A stretch of 33,507 bases of DNA from an uncultured Bacteroidales bacterium (GCA_903901975.1 CAIUTB010000148.1:1-33507), one strand, 5' to 3'; positions 19,033 to 27,501 are shown, counted from the first letter of the stretch. Notes: generated from the letters alone by a model not told the origin. Numbers and translations are program-made.

Positions 19033-19064
19033 AAAAAAAATTCCGCCTTCAATTGAAAGCGGGA
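19033..19064 (-). terminator. Terminator of purL
   Basis: On the - strand CCGCTTTC pairs with GAAGGCGG (one G-U) around an AATT loop (within 19041-19064), followed by eight T (19033-19040). It is a canonical intrinsic terminator 44 nt beyond the purL stop. Confidence 0.8.
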
Positions 19065-19081
19065 TTCTATCTTAATTCACA

Positions 19082-19116
19082 GTCTGCTGCCTACTACCTA
19101 CTATAAACTATTTACT
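19082..19116. repeat. Heptad tract overlapping the purL stop codon
   Basis: Five 7-nt units ending in ACT or GCT on the + strand (last two ATAAACT and ATTTACT) span 19082-19116. In purL sense they read AGTNNNN. They encode the final Ser-Lys residues and the TAG stop (19108-19110). Confidence 0.75.
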
Positions 19117-22100
19117 GTGTTTTTCCACCCATTCTCTCGCATTGACAAAAGCTTCCACCCACGGAGTAATTTGGTCGCTGTTTTTGCGGTCGGCAGGATA
19201 GTGTGCCCATTGCCATGGGAATACCGCACGTTCAGGGTGTGGCATCATTGCCAGGTGCCGACCATCCGTTGAGCAAATACCGGCTACTGCATAGTCCGAA
19301 CCATTCGGATTGGCCGGATAGCTTGCGTACGAGTATTTTGCAATGATATTGTATTCGCATTCCGGATTTGGAAGATAAAACTTTCCTTCACCATGAGCTA
19401 CCCATACACCCAGTTTGCTATTCGAAAGCGAGCCCAGCATGACCGAATTGTTTTCCGGAATAGTTAAGCCCACGAACCCTGATTCAAACTTATGTGAATC
19501 ATTGTGCAACATGCGTGGTTTTATGTCGTGCTCAGGATTTACCAGACCCAACTCAATCATCAATTGGCAACCGTTACAAATACCTAAGCTCAAGGTATCC
19601 TTGCGTTTGTAGAAGTTATCCAATGCAAGTTTGGCTTTTTCGTTGAATAAGAATCCACCGGCCCAACCTTTAGCTGAACCCAATACGTCGGAATTAGAGA
19701 ATCCACCGCAGAATACAATCATGTTTACATCTTCCAGTGTTTCGCGGCCTGTTGCAAGGTCGGTCATGTGAACGTCTTTTACGTCGAAACCGGCAAGATA
19801 CAGTGCGTAAGCCATTTCACGATCACCATTGGTTCCTTTTTCCCTGATAATAGCAGCTTTTATGCCACTTGGCGTACGGTCTTGTGAAATATTGAATTGA
19901 GAAAATTTACCGTTGAAACTGTCGGTAAATGCAAATTCCAGGGGTTGATTTTTATAGTTATTGAAACGAGCCGAAGCACATATTTCGCCACTTTGTTTGC
20001 GGTCGAGCAAGTAAGATGAGCGGAACCAGATATCGCGTAATTCGTTGATGGAGAATGAATATGAAGCTGATTTCTTGCTTATTTCCAAACGGCGTTCAGC
20101 AATTGGAGTTGCAATGCGGGCAAAACCGACACCATTATCGGTAAGGATTTTTTCAACCGCTTTACGATCTTTTACCTGAATTAATACACCCGGATTTTCA
20201 GCAAACAGAATATTTACCAATGATGTTTCAGCAATTCCTTCTAAGTTTACACTTAAACCACCGTTAGCATTGGCAAAACACATTTCGAGCAATGCGGTAA
20301 TTAGTCCACCTTCCGAAATGTCGTGTCCTGCCAGAATCAAACCTTTATTGATTAATTCCTGAATGCTGTCGAATGCCGCTTTGAAGTATTCTGCATCTTG
20401 TACGGTTGGAACTTCTTCGCCCAGTTTGTTCAGCGTTTGTCCCAATACCGAGCCACCTAATTTATGTTTGTCGAACGAGAAATCAATATAATAAATAGCT
20501 GTTTTTGGATCGTTTACCAAAACTTGACCTACAGTTTTTTTTACGTCAGAAACTTCAGCTCCGGCGGATATAATCACCGTTCCGGGCGAGAATACTTTTT
20601 CGTCACCGTATTTTTGAGTCATCGAAAGTGAGTCTTTTCCGGTAGGAATGTTGATGCCCAATGAGCAACAGAAGTCGCTACAAGCTTCAACGGCTTTGTA
20701 CAGTCGGGCATCTTCACCCGGATTGTTACAAGGCCACATCCAGTTGGCACTTAACGAAACGCTATCCAAACCGTCGGTCAATTGTGCCCAAATAATGTTG
20801 GTTAATGCTTCGGCAACTGCCAAAATCGAACCTGCTTCAGGGTTAACCATGGCTGCCAACGGTGCATGACCGATAGAAGTTGCTATACCTACGTTTCCAC
20901 GGTAATCCAGTGCTACAACGCCAAGGTCATTCAAAGGCAATTGAATTTCACCGGTACATTGCTGGCGAGCAATTTTACCGGTAATAGAGCGGTCAACTTT
21001 GTTTGTCAACCAATCTTTACAAGCAACAGACTCTACCTGCAATACGTTTTGAATGTATTCTTGTAATTTATCTTCGCTTATTTCAATTGGAGCATAATTT
21101 TCTTCGATTGTGCTGTCGGTCATGATGGTGCGTGGCGATTTTCCAATCAAATATTCCAGTGGGAGATCGATGGGAGAGGCCCCCCAACCCCCTGAAGGGG
21201 GAGTTTGTTTGGCCAGCTCAGTTTTTATTGAATTTAGAACGTTGTCAATATCACCAATTACTTCTTCATTTATAAATCGGATTACTTTGAAGCCATATTC
21301 CTGAAATAGTTGAGTGCGTAGTTTATCGTATTCTTTAACTTCAGGTTCATTATGGTACTTACCATCAACTTCAATTACCAAACTTTTTTGCAAACATACA
21401 AAATCGGCAATACAATCACCAATAATATGTTCTCTTCTGAATTTGTAACCGTCAAGATTCTTACCCTTTAGCTGTTCCCAGAGAAATTCTTCTGCCTGAG
21501 TAGGATTATTTTTGTGTTTGACAGCTAATTCTTTTAAACGTGCGTACATTGAAGGATATGCCGTTTGCATATTCGCTTTTTGTTCCCTCTTTAGGGGGCT
21601 AGGGGGCATCCCAAAAGTAAGTCTCATATCGCCGGTAGTTTCACCCACCACATACATGGGTGCGCGTTCGCGTTCAGCAATGCGGCGTACGCCTTCAATA
21701 GCAGATTCCGGAAGCACAAATCCCATACGCTCCTGACTTTCATTGCCGACAATTTCTTTGGCACTCAAGGTTGGATCGCCAATAGGAAGCGATGACAAAT
21801 TAATTTTACCACCGGTTGATTCCACTAATTCCGACAAACAATTCAAGTGTCCGCCTGCACCGTGGTCGTGAATAGAAACGATTGGATTTATATCTGCTTC
21901 AGCCAGCGTACGAATCACATTAGAAACACGTTTTTGCATTTCAGGATTGGCACGTTGTACGGCGTTTAGTTCAATCGCGTTATTGTATTCACCTGTTTGA
22001 ACAGACGATACAGCGGCACCACCCATACCAATACGGTAGTTGTCACCACCCATTACCACTACTTTTTCACCGGCTGCCACTTCGCCTTTCAGAGCATCAC

Positions 22101-23229
22101 GCATGGTTCCGAAACCAACACCACCGGCCAACATAATTACTTTGTCGTAACCGAATTTTTTGTTATTTTCCTCGTGCTCAAAAGTCAATAGAGAACCACA
22201 GATAAGTGGTTGACCGAATTTATTTCCGAAGTCCGAAGCTCCGTTTGAAGCTTTGATAAGTATTTGTTCAGGTGTTTGGTACAACCATTTACGTGGATTA
22301 ATCGTATTTTCCCAGCTGCGCGAATTGTCATTACGAGCGTATGAAGTCATATAAACAGCAGTTCCGGCAATCGGCAAACTCGCTTTTCCTCCGCCAAGGC
22401 GGTCGCGGATTTCACCACCAGCACCGGTAGCAGCACCGTTGAAAGGCTCAACGGTTGTTGGGAAGTTATGTGTTTCGGCTTTCAATGAAATTACCGATTC
22501 AATTTCTTTCGTTTGGAAAAAATCCGGTTTGTCGCCACTTGCCGGAGCAAATTGTTCAATTTTAGGACCGGCGTTGAAAGCCACATTGTCCTTGTAAGCC
22601 GAAACCAGTTTGTTTGGATTTTCTTCCGATGTTTTGCGAATCATTTTGAACAAAGTCAGTTCTTTTTCTTCGCCATCAATAATAAATTGTCCGTTGAAAA
22701 TTTTGTGACGACAGTGTTCCGAGTTTACCTGCGAGAATCCGAAAACTTCACTGTCAGTCAGTTTTCGACCCACTTTTTCGCTGATTCCGTTCAGATAATC
22801 CACTTCGTCAGGGCTTAAGGCCAACCCTTCCTGTGCACTGTAAGCTGCAATGTCATCAATCTCCAGAATTGGTTCCGGTAGTTTGTTTACCGTGAAAATT
22901 TCCTGATTCAAACCGGTGTAAATGCGCTGAAGCATAGGGTCGTATTCCAAACCGCCTTTGACAGAAGGTGTACTTGGAACGAGACTATACTCTTCTATAC
23001 GAATAATGCCAGAAATTCCCATGTTTTGGGTGATTTCAACAGCATTCGTACTCCAGGGGCTAATCATTTCGCGACGCGGACCGACGTAATTTCCTTCGAC
23101 ATGAGAGGATTCAAGTAACATTGCTTCGCTAAAAAGCCATTCTAACTTATGAACATCAGCCACTTTGAGGGGCTCGGCAGACTGAACAGCGTAAACATGT
23201 TGGGCAGGGGTTCGGAAAAATAAAATCAT
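19108..23229 (-). CDS. purL: Phosphoribosylformylglycinamidine synthase with an inserted DUF559 nuclease domain
   Basis: This is the single-chain (PurS-PurL-PurQ fused) FGAM synthase of purine synthesis, which uses glutamine and ATP to convert FGAR to FGAM. Landmarks are the FGAM linker and first AIRS half (SEHCRHKIFNG, ETHNFPTTVEPF), the second AIRS half (GKDSLSM) and the C-terminal glutaminase with nucleophile Cys1218 (GICNGCQLM), His1331 and Glu1333 (MMPHPERA). The protein is 1373 aa, about 140 longer than usual. The excess is residues 541-685, an in-frame DUF559 domain bounded by inverted repeats, between DMRLTFG and PIDLPLEYL. Those two segments are adjacent apart from a short loop in normal PurL. 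No stop or frameshift occurs, so the enzyme is probably functional with the insert in an interdomain loop (inference). It is monocistronic with its own promoter, leader hairpin and terminator. Confidence 0.95.
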   Translation of the reverse strand: MILFFRTPAQHVYAVQSAEPLKVADVHKLEWLFSEAMLLESSHVEGNYVGPRREMISPWSTNAVEITQNMGISGIIRIEEYSLVPSTPSVKGGLEYDPMLQRIYTGLNQEIFTVNKLPEPILEIDDIAAYSAQEGLALSPDEVDYLNGISEKVGRKLTDSEVFGFSQVNSEHCRHKIFNGQFIIDGEEKELTLFKMIRKTSEENPNKLVSAYKDNVAFNAGPKIEQFAPASGDKPDFFQTKEIESVISLKAETHNFPTTVEPFNGAATGAGGEIRDRLGGGKASLPIAGTAVYMTSYARNDNSRSWENTINPRKWLYQTPEQILIKASNGASDFGNKFGQPLICGSLLTFEHEENNKKFGYDKVIMLAGGVGFGTMRDALKGEVAAGEKVVVMGGDNYRIGMGGAAVSSVQTGEYNNAIELNAVQRANPEMQKRVSNVIRTLAEADINPIVSIHDHGAGGHLNCLSELVESTGGKINLSSLPIGDPTLSAKEIVGNESQERMGFVLPESAIEGVRRIAERERAPMYVVGETTGDMRLTFGMPPSPLKREQKANMQTAYPSMYARLKELAVKHKNNPTQAEEFLWEQLKGKNLDGYKFRREHIIGDCIADFVCLQKSLVIEVDGKYHNEPEVKEYDKLRTQLFQEYGFKVIRFINEEVIGDIDNVLNSIKTELAKQTPPSGGWGASPIDLPLEYLIGKSPRTIMTDSTIEENYAPIEISEDKLQEYIQNVLQVESVACKDWLTNKVDRSITGKIARQQCTGEIQLPLNDLGVVALDYRGNVGIATSIGHAPLAAMVNPEAGSILAVAEALTNIIWAQLTDGLDSVSLSANWMWPCNNPGEDARLYKAVEACSDFCCSLGINIPTGKDSLSMTQKYGDEKVFSPGTVIISAGAEVSDVKKTVGQVLVNDPKTAIYYIDFSFDKHKLGGSVLGQTLNKLGEEVPTVQDAEYFKAAFDSIQELINKGLILAGHDISEGGLITALLEMCFANANGGLSVNLEGIAETSLVNILFAENPGVLIQVKDRKAVEKILTDNGVGFARIATPIAERRLEISKKSASYSFSINELRDIWFRSSYLLDRKQSGEICASARFNNYKNQPLEFAFTDSFNGKFSQFNISQDRTPSGIKAAIIREKGTNGDREMAYALYLAGFDVKDVHMTDLATGRETLEDVNMIVFCGGFSNSDVLGSAKGWAGGFLFNEKAKLALDNFYKRKDTLSLGICNGCQLMIELGLVNPEHDIKPRMLHNDSHKFESGFVGLTIPENNSVMLGSLSNSKLGVWVAHGEGKFYLPNPECEYNIIAKYSYASYPANPNGSDYAVAGICSTDGRHLAMMPHPERAVFPWQWAHYPADRKNSDQITPWVEAFVNAREWVEKHSK
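21176..21203. repeat. Terminal inverted repeat, purL element (gene-3' side)
   Basis: This end reads inward as C-run, AA, CCCCCT, GA, AGGGGG. The CCCCCT/AGGGGG part folds on itself. About 22 of 28 positions match the other terminus in inverted orientation. Confidence 0.8.
21582..21610. repeat. Terminal inverted repeat, purL element (gene-5' side)
   Basis: Read inward on the - strand this is GATG, C-run, TAG, CCCCCT, AAAGAGGGAAC. It has the same design as the opposite terminus and as the ends of the 5580-5719 element. Confidence 0.8.
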
Positions 23230-23268
23230 AATTTATTTTTGAGCTAGGGAATTTCTGTAAAATATATA

Positions 23269-23311
23269 AAGTGCAGATTTATTGAACTTTAGGCCTCAAT
23301 GAACTGCACTT
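23269..23311 (-). promoter_or_regulatory. Hairpin in the purL leader
   Basis: AAGTGCAG (23269-23276) pairs with CTGCACTT (23304-23311). An inner ATTGA/TCAAT pair extends the stem around a 10-nt loop. It would begin a few bases after the predicted transcription start. It may stabilise the mRNA or act in attenuation (a U-rich stretch follows). It does not match the purine riboswitch layout. Confidence 0.5.
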
Positions 23312-23323
23312 GCTATTTGAACG

Positions 23324-23354
23324 CAAAGATAGACAAATTAAATTGCCCGCGAAA
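23324..23354 (-). promoter_or_regulatory. Promoter of purL
   Basis: The - strand has TATCTTTG at 23324-23331 (exact TAnnTTTG) and TTTC at 23351-23354, a 19-nt spacer. This is a good Bacteroidota sigma-A promoter, about 95 nt before the ATG. Confidence 0.6.
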
Positions 23355-23469
23355 GACATAAGTTGCTAAAATACTTTATAATTGTTGCTAAATTATCTGT
23401 AAGAATAAACAATGCTCCGGAGTTGTTGTTTTAGTTCAGATTATCAGAATGTAAACAGAAATTATCATC

Positions 23470-24504
23470 ATGTTAGAAAATCGGATTGACAAAAGAATAC
23501 TTAAAAAACGATTAATGAATGAGACCATTAAACGTAAAACACTCTCGTTCTATAAATACTTCAATCTCGAAAACCCTCAGGAGTTCAGAAATAATTTATA
23601 TCAAAACTTAGTTGCATTAGGCTGTTTTGGAAGAATTTATATAGCTCAGGAAGGCATTAATGCACAAATGAACGTACCAGAACATAATGTAGATAAGTTT
23701 ATGGAGTATTTGTATTCCATTCCCGAATTAAACAATGTGCCTATCAAATGGGCAATTGAGGATGATGGCAAATCATTTTACAAACTTACCATCAAAGTGC
23801 GCCCGAAAATTGTTGCCGACGGACTTGAAAATAATACCTACGATTTCTCGAAAGTTGGGAAACACCTCAGTGCGCTTGAATTTCACGAAGCTATAGATAA
23901 ACCGGGAACTATCGTTGTAGATATGCGTAACCACTACGAAAGCGAAATCGGACATTTTAAAAATGCTTTTTGTCCGGATGTGGATACTTTCCGTGAAGAA
24001 ATCCAACTAGTTCTTGAAAAGTATAAAGACGATAAGGATAAGGAGTTTTTGTTGTATTGTACGGGTGGAATTCGTTGCGAGAAAGCCAGTTCGTTCCTTA
24101 TTCATAATGGTTTTGAAAATGTGTCGCAACTGTATGGCGGCATTATTGAATACGCTCAACAAATCAAGAAAATGGAAGTTGAATCTAAGTTCTATGGTAA
24201 AAACTTTGTATTCGATGAACGATTGGGTGAATCGGTTGATGGACAAGTAATTTCTCATTGCCATCAATGTGGAAAATCAGCCGATACACACACCAATTGT
24301 GCCAATGCCGATTGTCATTTACTGTTTATTCAATGTGCTGAATGTGCCGAGAAATACGAAGATTGCTGTACGGAAGAGTGTCAGACTATTTTTCATCTTC
24401 CAAAAGAGGAGCAAGTCAAAGTCCGTACTATTCATGCTCAAAAATATGCCGATAGTAAGATTTATAAAAGCCGACTTCGTCCAATGCTAAAAGCAGATAT
24501 TTAG
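23470..24504 (+). CDS. trhO: Rhodanese-domain tRNA uridine hydroxylase (TrhO/YceA family)
   Basis: TrhO proteins hydroxylate U34 of certain tRNAs to 5-hydroxyuridine in an oxygen-dependent way. The 344-aa protein has the N-terminal acylphosphatase-like segment (GRIYIAQEGINAQMNVPEHN) and a central rhodanese domain with the catalytic loop LLYCTGGIRCEKAS (Cys197). The C-terminal cysteine-rich module (CHQCGKSADTHTNC through CCTEEC) probably binds zinc. All are family features, and the length matches E. coli YceA. The start at 23470 leaves a longer basic N terminus than needed; the ATG at 23515 (MNETIKRK) is an alternative. The TAG stop lies in a GATATTT repeat element that separates it from the next gene, also a tRNA-modifying enzyme, so the two form a functional pair. 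Confidence 0.88.
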   Translation: MLENRIDKRILKKRLMNETIKRKTLSFYKYFNLENPQEFRNNLYQNLVALGCFGRIYIAQEGINAQMNVPEHNVDKFMEYLYSIPELNNVPIKWAIEDDGKSFYKLTIKVRPKIVADGLENNTYDFSKVGKHLSALEFHEAIDKPGTIVVDMRNHYESEIGHFKNAFCPDVDTFREEIQLVLEKYKDDKDKEFLLYCTGGIRCEKASSFLIHNGFENVSQLYGGIIEYAQQIKKMEVESKFYGKNFVFDERLGESVDGQVISHCHQCGKSADTHTNCANADCHLLFIQCAECAEKYEDCCTEECQTIFHLPKEEQVKVRTIHAQKYADSKIYKSRLRPMLKADI

Positions 24505-24557
24505 CCTTCGGCTGATATTTACTCACTTTGTTCGTGATATTTGTTTCGCGGATATGA
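24496..24557. repeat. GATATTT-spaced mini-hairpin cluster at the trhO 3' end
   Basis: Copies of GATATTT at 24496, 24514 and 24536, and a related GATATGA at 24551, separate short palindromes: AGCCTTCGGCT at 24503-24513, then TCAC/GTGA around a 7-nt loop. The trhO stop codon (24502-24504) lies inside the first unit. This is a second compact repeat type, distinct from the heptads. Confidence 0.6.
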
Positions 24558-24595
24558 ATTGAAATTGTAAATCGAAAATGAATAAATTGTAAATA

Positions 24596-25579
24596 ATGTC
24601 AAATTTTTGGAAGCAAATTTCCCGTCCCATTATTGCTTTGGCACCCATGGAAGATGTAACTGATACGGTTTTCCGTGAGCTAATACGTTCAGTGTCCGAC
24701 CCCGAAGTATTGAATGTGTTGTTCACAGAATTTACTTCCACGGATGGACTTTGCAACGAAATTGGTCGTAAAAACGTAAGCAGTCGATTGGTGGTGAGCG
24801 ATTCGGAACGGGAATGGCTGACCATAACAAATACTCGATTGGTGGCTCAGATTTGGGGTTCTGATCCTGATAAATTTCGGAAAAGCGCTCAATTAATTTC
24901 CGAAATGGGACAATTTGATGGGATTGACATAAACATGGGTTGCCCGGTAAAGAAGGTTGTAAAAAATAAAAGTTGTTCAGCATTAATTAATTATCCGGAA
25001 TTGGCGCGTGAAATAATTGTGGCTACAAAGGAAGGTACAAAACTGCCCGTAAGCGTGAAAACCCGACTTGGATTCAATGAAGTAATTACCGAAAAATGGA
25101 TTGGCAATTTGCTTGATGAAAGTCCTGCCGCCATCACCATTCATGGCCGAACCCAGAAAATGCAATCGCAAGGTGAAGCTATGTGGGACGAGATTGGCAA
25201 GGCAGTGCAATTGAAAAAAGAACGAAAATCAGAAACACTTATTCTTGGAAATGGTGATGTGGATAGTTACGCTGTAGCTCTGCAGCATATTGCTGATTTT
25301 GGCGTGGATGGCGTAATGGTTGGTACGGGAGTTTTCAAAAATCCGTGGATGTTCAATAAATCCTTGTCGGAAATTTCCATGAAAATGCGTATAGACTTAT
25401 TGACAAAGCACATAAAACTATATGATTTGACTTGGGGAAAAACGCAAAACTACAATGTGTTGAAACGATTTTTTAAAATTTACCTCAACGGTTTTCAAGG
25501 TGCAGCGCATTGGCGTGATCAATTAATGCATACTAAAAGCTGTGACGAAGCATTGGAAGTTATTTACAGAATATCATAA
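24596..25579 (+). CDS. tRNA-dihydrouridine synthase (Dus family)
   Basis: This FMN enzyme reduces specific uridines of tRNA to dihydrouridine. The 327-aa protein shows the family's APMEDVTD start motif, GIDINMGCPVKKV with the catalytic Cys116, VSVKTRLGF, ITIHGRTQKMQSQG and LGNGDVDS, followed by DGVMVGTGVFKNPW for the FMN phosphate. The C-terminal helical domain (about 265-327) recognises tRNA. Which of DusA, B or C it corresponds to cannot be decided by eye. It follows trhO by 91 nt on the same strand. A 22-bp-stem terminator begins at its stop codon and separates it from the convergent ppa. Confidence 0.92.
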   Translation: MSNFWKQISRPIIALAPMEDVTDTVFRELIRSVSDPEVLNVLFTEFTSTDGLCNEIGRKNVSSRLVVSDSEREWLTITNTRLVAQIWGSDPDKFRKSAQLISEMGQFDGIDINMGCPVKKVVKNKSCSALINYPELAREIIVATKEGTKLPVSVKTRLGFNEVITEKWIGNLLDESPAAITIHGRTQKMQSQGEAMWDEIGKAVQLKKERKSETLILGNGDVDSYAVALQHIADFGVDGVMVGTGVFKNPWMFNKSLSEISMKMRIDLLTKHIKLYDLTWGKTQNYNVLKRFFKIYLNGFQGAAHWRDQLMHTKSCDEALEVIYRIS

Positions 25580-25627
25580 AAACAGGAATCCCCTTAAATT
25601 GATGTAATTTAAGGGGATTCCTGTTTT
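25579..25627. terminator. Bidirectional terminator with a perfect 22-bp stem
   Basis: Positions 25579-25600 pair exactly with 25606-25627 around a 5-nt loop (GATGT). The outer AAAA/TTTT edges give U-tracts both ways. It serves the convergent dihydrouridine synthase and ppa genes and overlaps the last base of the first gene's stop codon. Confidence 0.92.
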
Positions 25628-25638
25628 CAGTTGAATGA

Positions 25639-26205
25639 TTATTTTCCGTAAAACCACTTATGGAGTTCTCCAAAATGTTTTTGATACATTTTGTAACTCT
25701 CGTCCAGAATGGTCAACGCTGTTGCCTTGTCAAAGAATTTTTCCACTACTACTGTTTTGTTTTCTAATTTTTTGTAGTCTTCAAAAAAACTCATGGTTTC
25801 GGTAATCATATGCGGAGGAAGTTCCGAAATATCGTTATAATGATTCACACTTGGGTCACCGGCAGCCACTGCAATAATTTTATCATCAGCTTCGCCATTA
25901 TCCAGCATTCGCATTACGCCAATCACTTTTGCTTCCACGATACAAAGCGGCACAAAATCAATCTGTGACAAAATCAGAATATCAAGCGGGTCATGGTCTT
26001 CACAAAAACTTTGGGGAATAAATCCATAATTATGTGGATAATAAACGGAAGAATAAAGCACCCGATCGAGTCGAAGCAAACCACTTTCTTTGTCCAGCTC
26101 GTATTTCGCATGTGTTCCTTTTGGAATTTCGATAATCCCTTTTACAACGTCGGGAGAATCAGTATGAGGGGAAACCTGATGCCAGGGGTTAAAATTATTT
26201 CGCAT
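25639..26205 (-). CDS. ppa: Inorganic pyrophosphatase (family I)
   Basis: The cytoplasmic enzyme hydrolyses pyrophosphate and so pulls biosynthetic reactions forward. The 188-aa protein has [29 protein letters not shown] and the family I signature with three metal-binding aspartates (Asp70, Asp72, Asp75 in [11 protein letters not shown]). It ends with a DVVDW-like region rendered as LHKWFYGK. A His replaces the usual Gly in the DGDPLD motif, a common variant. The gene converges on the dihydrouridine synthase gene across a strong terminator. The start at 26205 has a candidate -7 box about 35 nt upstream. Confidence 0.94.
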   Translation of the reverse strand: MRNNFNPWHQVSPHTDSPDVVKGIIEIPKGTHAKYELDKESGLLRLDRVLYSSVYYPHNYGFIPQSFCEDHDPLDILILSQIDFVPLCIVEAKVIGVMRMLDNGEADDKIIAVAAGDPSVNHYNDISELPPHMITETMSFFEDYKKLENKTVVVEKFFDKATALTILDESYKMYQKHFGELHKWFYGK

Positions 26206-26239
26206 ATGTTTCTGTTTTTTTAATTGTTTATTTAGTGAA

Positions 26240-26247
26240 CAAATGTA
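26240..26247 (-). promoter_or_regulatory. Candidate -7 box of ppa
   Basis: The - strand reads TACATTTG (TAnnTTTG), 34 nt before the ATG. The upstream box is weak (TTTC 24 nt away). Confidence 0.4.
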
Positions 26248-26311
26248 GGAAAATTAAACTTATTTTATTCTGAAAGTTTGATAAATATACTTCGAATACT
26301 GCTATTTAGAA

Positions 26312-27484
26312 TTAAATTTCAAGTAATGTTTCCAGATAATGTTTTTCTATACCGTACAATTTTTTAATGACGGCTATATTATTTACTATCTGTTCTTTGT
26401 CAGTCTTTTTGTTCGATGTTTTTCGTCCGACAATCATTACATTTTTAGGAGTATGTTCCAATGAAATAAATTCAAAAACATTGGTTTTGTAGCCATGAGC
26501 TTCCAGAATCATTGCCCGAATGGTATCTGTAATGATTTCGGCCTGACGTTCTTTCAAAATGCCAAACCGGGTTATATTGATCAGTTCATTGCTTACGTTC
26601 ATTGCTTTGCGAATCTGTTTGTGGCAGCAGGGAGCGCACACAATCAGCTCTGCATCTGATTTTATTCCACGATAAATGGCATCGTCAGTAGCCGTGTCGC
26701 AGGCATGAAGAGCAATCAACAGGTTTATTTTTTGTAACTCAGCTTTTTCAATTGTTCCTTTTACAAAGCTCAGACTGTCAAATCCGGCCTTTTGGGCAAT
26801 AGAATTGCAAGTGTTTACCAAATCTTCCCGAAACTCCACACCAGTGGTTTTTACATTCAGCTTGAGTTTATTTGTCAGGTAATCGTGCAAAGCAAAAGTC
26901 AGATAGCCTTTGCCTGAACCCATATCCACCACATGTAGGTTTTCAATTGCTGACAGTTCACTCAGATTTGGTGCCAGCAGTTCAATATACTGATTGATTT
27001 GCTTGTACTTATCGCTCATTTCGCGTCTGATTTCCCAATTCACATTGCTTATTCCCAGTTCTCGGAGGTAAATGTTTTCATGCGGATTAATCAATCGTTC
27101 TTTTGATTTATCGTGTGCAAAAGTAACCGTAGTTTGCAGGGTTGATGCCGTTGTTTTCAGTTTAGCTTTGCCATTTGGCAAAATATTAAGGCTAATATTT
27201 TCATTTGTGGAAAATAATTCAGCATTCAAAAAGTCATTTTCTAATGCGATTGTCACCATACCGATTCCTTCAGTAATTTCATAGTTTTTGGTGATATCTT
27301 TAGTGTTGTGACGATACACAAAATTCAAACAATATCCTTTCTTAAGCTCAACGGCTGTTACAATCAGTTTTTTTAAGTCTGAAGACTGATCTCTTTTTCC
27401 TCCCAGCGTGAGTTTAATCAATTCTTTATTTTCGATAAAGAGTTGAAGTTTATCAACGAATTTGAGGATTTGAGGATTTGTCAT
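26312..27484 (-). CDS. Class I SAM-dependent methyltransferase (Methyltransf_32-like)
   Basis: The 390-aa protein has an N-terminal beta-rich region of about 130 residues, then a Rossmann methyltransferase core. Motif I is HVVDMGSGKGYLTFALHDYL, followed by an acidic post-I residue in TTGVEFREDLV. A characteristic segment HACDTATDDAIYRGIKSDA precedes VCAPCCHKQIR. The HACD/CCHK pair is typical of the Methyltransf_32 (PF13679) group, which includes TRM13- and GSTCD-like proteins, so an RNA substrate is plausible but unproven. The gene is separated from the upstream bcp by a terminator hairpin, with a candidate -7 box at 27502-27509. Confidence 0.8.
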   Translation of the reverse strand: MTNPQILKFVDKLQLFIENKELIKLTLGGKRDQSSDLKKLIVTAVELKKGYCLNFVYRHNTKDITKNYEITEGIGMVTIALENDFLNAELFSTNENISLNILPNGKAKLKTTASTLQTTVTFAHDKSKERLINPHENIYLRELGISNVNWEIRREMSDKYKQINQYIELLAPNLSELSAIENLHVVDMGSGKGYLTFALHDYLTNKLKLNVKTTGVEFREDLVNTCNSIAQKAGFDSLSFVKGTIEKAELQKINLLIALHACDTATDDAIYRGIKSDAELIVCAPCCHKQIRKAMNVSNELINITRFGILKERQAEIITDTIRAMILEAHGYKTNVFEFISLEHTPKNVMIVGRKTSNKKTDKEQIVNNIAVIKKLYGIEKHYLETLLEI

Positions 27485-27501
27485 TTCTGTTTTTTTGAAT
27501 G

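Larger units (their letters stand above)
21176..21610 (-). mobile_element. In-frame DUF559 nuclease element inside purL
   Basis: The insert is about 435 bp (145 codons, a multiple of three). Its termini are imperfect inverted repeats of about 28 bp: GAGGCCCCCCAACCCCC at 21176 and, read inward from 21610, GATGCCCCCTAGCCCCC; each end also contains its own C-run/G-run hairpin. A TGGGA on both outer sides makes the exact ends uncertain by a few bases. The encoded domain (residues about 561-672) starts MYARLKELAVKHKNNPTQAE and has KFRREHIIGD, ADF (Asp609), IEVDG (Glu620, Asp622), His626 and FKVIRFINEEV. This is the DUF559 pattern, a Vsr-like PD-(D/E)XK nuclease. Both terminal repeats are translated without stops (MPPSPLKREQ and TPPSGGWGAS). 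No target-site duplication is evident. Confidence 0.85.

Noticed and set aside
21176-21610. The purL insert as an intein
   Set aside because: No Cys/Ser at the first position, no His-Asn followed by Cys/Ser/Thr at the end, and no LAGLIDADG or HNH block. The domain pattern is DUF559 with translated inverted repeats.
21176-21610. The purL insert as an assembly or sequencing artefact
   Set aside because: Frame is kept at both junctions, the ends form matched inverted repeats, and a related element lies elsewhere in the window. A chimera would not be expected to give this.
23269-23311. Purine riboswitch ahead of purL
   Set aside because: The structure is a single interrupted hairpin. The three-way junction and conserved loop bases of purine aptamers are absent.
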